A stretch of 10,491 nt of DNA from Rickettsia typhi (GTDB lineage Bacteria; Pseudomonadota; Alphaproteobacteria; Rickettsiales; Rickettsiaceae). Positions within the stretch are counted from its first letter, which is position 1. Every line of letters starts with the position of its first letter. The notes beneath the pieces were generated by a model. The model was given only the letters and a program-made list of their open reading frames with translations, did not search any database and was not told the origin of the DNA. This document shows, piece by piece, positions 7,075 to 10,491 of the stretch. The translations under genes and the position numbers were made by a program. The stretch spans positions 1 through 10,491 of the forward strand of contig CAMCTQ010000033.1 in NCBI GenBank assembly GCA_945878545.1, given 5' to 3'.

Positions 7075-7104
7075 CGTCCACTAATTTAAGTGAGAAAAAG
7101 CTGT

Positions 7105-7929
7105 ATGGATTTTATCAAACGAACTAGCATTTCGCTCTGTATCCCTTTTGCGACAGTAACTATGTTAAAAAGTTTTATCAATTTTTGTTTGCAAATAGCA
7201 ATTATAATGACTTTTGGATTTACAGAGGCTATGGCCGCTAATAATAACAACGAAGATAAATATACCTACAATTATAATGAGTTAAATGGCAATTGTAGTA
7301 TTTACGACCCTTATGAATTATTAAATAGGAAAATTTTTGTTTTCAATAGCGTCCTTGACACTTTCATATTAAGACCTCTTGCAAAAGGATATGGAAGATT
7401 TACAAATGACTATACAAAAAATAGGGTTGAAACTTTTGTTGGAAATGTATCAGAACCTTTATCCACGGTAAATTATGCTCTTCAGGGTAACTCTGATGGT
7501 GTTTTTAAAAGTTTTTGGCGCTTTACAATAAATTCAACTTTTGGCTTAGCCGGAATGTTTGATATAGCTAGCAAGGTTGGATTAAACCCACCACAACAAA
7601 CACTTGGTAATACCTTAGCACATTATGGTGTTGGCCCAGGACCATATATAGTGCTACCTATATATGGTGGAATCAGTGCAAGAGATGCATCTGATCCACT
7701 AATTTCAAATAGTTTGTTAAATCCAGTTAACTATGCATTACATAGAGATTTCAAACTTGTTGTTGCTGGAACTAAAATTCTGCACATGCGCTCTAAACTT
7801 ATGCCTTTTACTGACTATGTTTCCAAAAATTCTTCAGATCCTTATATTGCAGTAAGAGAGGCTATTTTTAGTCAGAGAGAGTCAAGTGTAGTATATCCAG
7901 CCGGATATAAATGTCCTGTTGCTAATTAA
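7105..7929 (+). CDS. mlaA: MlaA (VacJ) outer-membrane phospholipid-retrieval protein
   Basis: About 274 residues from the ATG at 7105. MlaA removes misplaced phospholipids from the outer leaflet of the outer membrane and passes them to periplasmic MlaC. Family signatures are DPYELLNRKIFVFNSVLD (68-85), RPLAKGY, QTLGNTLAHYGVGPGPY (165-181) and VLPIYGGISARD. A signal peptide spans about residues 20-44 (hydrophobic LQIAIIMTFGF, cleavage after AMA). No lipobox cysteine is seen, so it looks processed by signal peptidase I rather than being a lipoprotein like E. coli MlaA. The frame also opens at GTG 7090. I prefer 7105 for its spacing to GAGAAA (7092-7097) and to the promoter; ATG 7162 would give a cleaner signal peptide. 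mlaC follows after 58 bp. Confidence 0.93.
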   Translation: MDFIKRTSISLCIPFATVTMLKSFINFCLQIAIIMTFGFTEAMAANNNNEDKYTYNYNELNGNCSIYDPYELLNRKIFVFNSVLDTFILRPLAKGYGRFTNDYTKNRVETFVGNVSEPLSTVNYALQGNSDGVFKSFWRFTINSTFGLAGMFDIASKVGLNPPQQTLGNTLAHYGVGPGPYIVLPIYGGISARDASDPLISNSLLNPVNYALHRDFKLVVAGTKILHMRSKLMPFTDYVSKNSSDPYIAVREAIFSQRESSVVYPAGYKCPVAN

Positions 7930-7987
7930 TACTGTACTTTAAAAATTTAAATGGCTAATATGAAACTAATATTAATAAAGGTTATCT

Positions 7988-8596
7988 ATGAAAGTTATTA
8001 ATGCACTATTGCTATATATGTTTATTTATATTGCGCCCGTAAGTGCTCAAAACGACACTGAGCAATTAAAAATTTATGTTGATAATTTGATTACCCAGGG
8101 TTACAACATTGTTAATGATGCTGCTTTGTCTGGAGACGAGAAAATTAAACGTTCGAGCACTCTGATTCGTGCTAATTTACATCTTGATTGGATGGCTCAC
8201 TACAGTCTAGGTCGTCATAAAAAAACTATTTCTACTCAAAAAATACAGGAGTTCACAGAAGTTTACTCTAAGTTTATTGTACAAGCTTACGCTGAACTTT
8301 CAAAAAACTATAGTGGCGCAAAAGCTGTTATTAAAAAAGTAAATAAAGTTGATGATAATATGTTTATCATTAGTATGGAAATTTTAAAAACAGATTCTGA
8401 CTCTCCCGTAAAAGTTGATTATTTAGTTCATAAACTCGAAAATGTGAAACAAAATCCATACAAGGTAGGTGATATAATAACTGAAGGTGTTAGTATATTA
8501 AATTCTCAACAATCTGAGTTTGATAACGTTATTTCTAATCAAGGGATTGACGCGTTAATTGACAATTTGAAAGAGAAATTATCAAAAAAGAAATAA
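7988..8596 (+). CDS. mlaC: MlaC (Ttg2D family) periplasmic phospholipid-binding protein
   Basis: A 202-residue protein of the MlaC/Ttg2D family, which shuttles phospholipid through the periplasm between MlaA and the inner-membrane MlaFEDB complex. The signal peptide is residues 1-20, cleaved after VSA. The mature part shows family landmarks: LGRHKKTIS-Q--EF (about 74-89), EVYSKFI-QAYAEL, VKVDYLVHK (about 142-150), and YKVGDIITEGVSIL followed by QQSEF, VI, GIDALI and L. A good ribosome site, AAAGG (7977-7981), stands 6 nt before the ATG. It is downstream of mlaA on the same strand with no promoter evident between them, so the two probably share a transcript. The basic tail KEKLSKKK is ordinary for the family. 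The MlaF, MlaE and MlaD partners are not in the window. Confidence 0.93.
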   Translation: MKVINALLLYMFIYIAPVSAQNDTEQLKIYVDNLITQGYNIVNDAALSGDEKIKRSSTLIRANLHLDWMAHYSLGRHKKTISTQKIQEFTEVYSKFIVQAYAELSKNYSGAKAVIKKVNKVDDNMFIISMEILKTDSDSPVKVDYLVHKLENVKQNPYKVGDIITEGVSILNSQQSEFDNVISNQGIDALIDNLKEKLSKKK

Positions 8597-8637
8597 AATA
8601 CTAGCAAGAGCAATGTTTAATATATAAATTGATTATT

Positions 8638-8961
8638 ATGGCAAAACAAATTAAAGACGATGAATTTGAGTCTGAAGTAATAAATTCAAATTTACCAGTA
8701 TTAGTGGATTTCTGGGCCGAGTGGTGTGGTCCATGTCGTATGCTTACACCTATTCTTGAACAATTATCAGAAGAGATGAAGGATAAGGTAAAAATAGTAA
8801 AAATGAATATTGATGATAATCCTGAAACACCATCTAAATTCGGTGTCAGAGGAATTCCAACTATGATACTGTTTAAAGATGGCAAACAACTTGCTGTGAA
8901 GGTAGGAGTTCAACCTAAAAACACACTCCAAGATTGGATTAATACCACTGTAACTAACTGA
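8638..8961 (+). CDS. trxA: Thioredoxin
   Basis: A 107-residue cytoplasmic thioredoxin, which reduces protein disulfides and is recharged by thioredoxin reductase. The active site is WCGPC (residues 29-33) in VDFWAEWCGPCRMLTPIL, the buried Asp is D24, and the cis-proline is P74 in GVRGIPTM. The GK/G-V--K--L end is standard, and length and fold order fit the family. The frame also opens at TTG 8629, three codons earlier, but the ATG at 8638 gives the usual MAK- start. No strong Shine-Dalgarno is seen. It lies 41 bp after mlaC on the same strand; adjacency to mlaC need not mean functional linkage. Confidence 0.97.
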   Translation: MAKQIKDDEFESEVINSNLPVLVDFWAEWCGPCRMLTPILEQLSEEMKDKVKIVKMNIDDNPETPSKFGVRGIPTMILFKDGKQLAVKVGVQPKNTLQDWINTTVTN

Positions 8962-9131
8962 TGGGGCATTTGGCCAGAATCACTCTCGTTGTTTGTGCTT
9001 ATTAATCTGTGCTTCAATTCCTCAATAGTACCCCTAGTATACCAGTGAAACTATCTCTGAGAAGTAAATCTATCAGCATCTTGTAGGGTACCAAATTTCT
9101 AAAGATCTTGGTTGATAATAAAAGAAACCTT

Positions 9132-10491
9132 ATGAATCTAAATTTCACAATCAATTTTGATGACTTACATTCCTTAGAAGGCCTGAAGAAAATTGACAAG
9201 ATATTTCTAAATTACCTAAAAAAAGAAAATGAGGTTTTATGCGAAAAACTACTCGAATATAGATTGCTGATTCAACACCACGATCTTTTATCTTTAGACT
9301 ACTCAAAATTTCTGATTGATATAGCACCATATTTCGATGACTTTGTTGCTGAATTGTTTTTCATAGAAAACGAAAATTTTATCCTAAAATGCCGACAAAA
9401 AGATTTTGACATTATTTATGAATGCAGAAGAAAATTTGTACAAAGAGTCTTTAAAAATTATGATAGCTACAATCATAAAGAAATAGATTTCTCAAAAACA
9501 TCTCAAGAACTCGCAAGAATAATTGGTAAAATTACTCAGCAAAGCTTTGCCCAGAACGTTACAAAATGGCTTAGAAAACCTGAGAATTTTCAATCAGAAC
9601 TAAAGATTGCAACAGACTATGCTATCTATTTGGTATTAAACAACAGTTCTTTACCGTTATTTAATATACCAAGAGTTACAAACCCAGATAATATAATTCG
9701 TGACAATAGAATCCAGATGTTGGCACAGGATATTCATCTTGGTTTTGATTATAGAGATAGCGAGATCAGTATAGAAAACGCTCTTTCTCATGCAAAATAT
9801 TGTATATATTGTCATCATCAGCAAAAAGACTCTTGTCGTTATGGTATTAAGGATGAAAAGCAAGGAGTTCAAGTAGCAAACGGCTGTCCGCTAGATCAAA
9901 AAATTTCCGAAATGAATGAAATTGCAGCACTTGGATTTAATATTGGAGCACTTAGTGTAATTTTAATTGATAATCCACTTGTAGCAGCAACAGGACATAG
10001 GATTTGTAATGACTGTATGAAGTCTTGTATTTTTCAGAAGCAAGACCCTGTAAATATTCCCCTTATTGAATCAACAATTTTAGATAATGTTTTAAATCTT
10101 CCTTATGGAGTAGAAATATATATTTTACTAACAAAATGGAATCCATTAAATATTAAATTACCCCTACCAAAAGAACCAACTAATTATAATATTTTAGTAA
10201 CAGGTTTGGGCCCTGCAGGATTTGCTCTTTCGCATTATTTACTAAATGAAGGGCATAATGTAACTTCTATTGATGGCTTAAAAATTCGACCGCTAGAGTT
10301 TGATATAACAAAACCAATAAAAGATTATAAAAAAATAAAAGAACCTTTGTCCCAGAGACTTCCACAAGGTTTTGGTGGTGTAGCAGAATATGGTATTACC
10401 AATAGATGGGATAAGAATAATTTGACTTTAGTTAGATTGATTTTAGAAAGACGAAATAATAATTTTAAAATGATCGGAGGTGTAAGGCTTG
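9132..10491 (+). CDS. GltD-like Fe-S/flavin oxidoreductase, N-terminal part (3' end outside window)
   Basis: The first 453 codons of a large protein that runs off the right edge. Residues 1 to about 215 form a helical region I cannot assign. Two cysteine clusters follow: C224, C227, C235 with C252 (CIYCHHQQKDSC, GCPLDQKISEMN), and C292, C295, C299 (CNDCMKSC). They resemble the Fe-S binding N-terminal domain of glutamate synthase small subunit and dihydropyrimidine dehydrogenase. A Rossmann dinucleotide loop, ILVTGLGPAGFALSHYL, lies at 354-370 (G358, G360, G363), followed by GFGGVAEYGIT. This order matches GltD-type NAD(P)H/FAD oxidoreductases with an added N-terminal extension. The start is the ATG after AAAGAAACCTT; an in-frame TAG at 9084-9086 bounds it, with TTG 9108 the only other candidate. 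Electron partner and substrate are not visible. Confidence 0.85.
   Translation, partial: MNLNFTINFDDLHSLEGLKKIDKIFLNYLKKENEVLCEKLLEYRLLIQHHDLLSLDYSKFLIDIAPYFDDFVAELFFIENENFILKCRQKDFDIIYECRRKFVQRVFKNYDSYNHKEIDFSKTSQELARIIGKITQQSFAQNVTKWLRKPENFQSELKIATDYAIYLVLNNSSLPLFNIPRVTNPDNIIRDNRIQMLAQDIHLGFDYRDSEISIENALSHAKYCIYCHHQQKDSCRYGIKDEKQGVQVANGCPLDQKISEMNEIAALGFNIGALSVILIDNPLVAATGHRICNDCMKSCIFQKQDPVNIPLIESTILDNVLNLPYGVEIYILLTKWNPLNIKLPLPKEPTNYNILVTGLGPAGFALSHYLLNEGHNVTSIDGLKIRPLEFDITKPIKDYKKIKEPLSQRLPQGFGGVAEYGITNRWDKNNLTLVRLILERRNNNFKMIGGVRL

Noticed and set aside
7090..7104. GTG start for mlaA at 7090
   Set aside because: It would leave a leader of only about 9 nt after the proposed promoter. 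The ATG at 7105 has better spacing to GAGAAA and keeps the signal peptide.
8629..8637. TTG start for thioredoxin at 8629
   Set aside because: The three extra residues are not typical; the ATG at 8638 gives the standard MAK start.
8962..9131. Spacer after trxA, examined for a terminator or small gene
   Set aside because: No stem with a T-run was found. The open frame after the trxA stop lasts under 30 codons and has no start signal.
9014..9199. Minus-strand frame of 61 codons overlapping the start of the GltD-like gene
   Set aside because: It starts with TTG, has no family resemblance, and overlaps the better supported plus-strand coding region.

Overview
The window looks like chromosomal DNA from an obligate intracellular alphaproteobacterium of the order Rickettsiales, most likely family Rickettsiaceae. 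It is strongly AT-rich, has loose gene spacing and weak Shine-Dalgarno signals, and carries small nested palindromic elements between genes. The aspartate aminotransferase, MlaA/VacJ, MlaC and GltD-like proteins all have a rickettsial character. I could not run a search, so genus and species stay open. The AatA sequence looks clearly diverged from the classical Rickettsia protein as I remember it.

Layout. The left edge (1-414, +) is the C-terminal part of seryl-tRNA synthetase. A gene-poor stretch follows (415-824) with a decayed palindromic repeat, a hairpin plus T-run that resembles a terminator, and a good promoter. That promoter faces a 250-residue protein at 825-1577 (+). The protein has an N-terminal segment resembling the flagellin/FliD hook-IN motif, eight tandem QLPP repeats and a hydrophobic C-terminus; it is the least familiar item here. 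Converging on it is a four-gene minus-strand block. In transcription order this is aatA (PLP aminotransferase), a DUF374-type acyltransferase-like protein, a Gdx/SugE-type SMR exporter, and an MsbA-like ABC half-transporter (1760-3505). A 79-bp nested palindrome fills the aatA/acyltransferase spacer.

From about 5890 to the right end all genes are on the plus strand: a TPR plus SAM-methyltransferase protein with a TTG start, mlaA, mlaC, trxA, and the first 453 codons of a large iron-sulfur/flavin GltD-like oxidoreductase that runs off the window. A divergent promoter region (about 5890-5955) separates the two transcriptional directions.

Function. Several genes concern the cell envelope. MlaA (outer membrane) and MlaC (periplasm) are the outer parts of the phospholipid-trafficking Mla system, whose inner-membrane MlaFED(B) parts are not here. 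The ABC transporter and the DUF374 protein may handle lipids or amphipathic compounds. The remaining recognised genes are housekeeping (SerS, AatA, TrxA). I see no CRISPR array, prophage, intact insertion sequence, tRNA or rRNA. The best candidate for undescribed biology is the hook-IN/QLPP protein, followed by the nested palindromic element.
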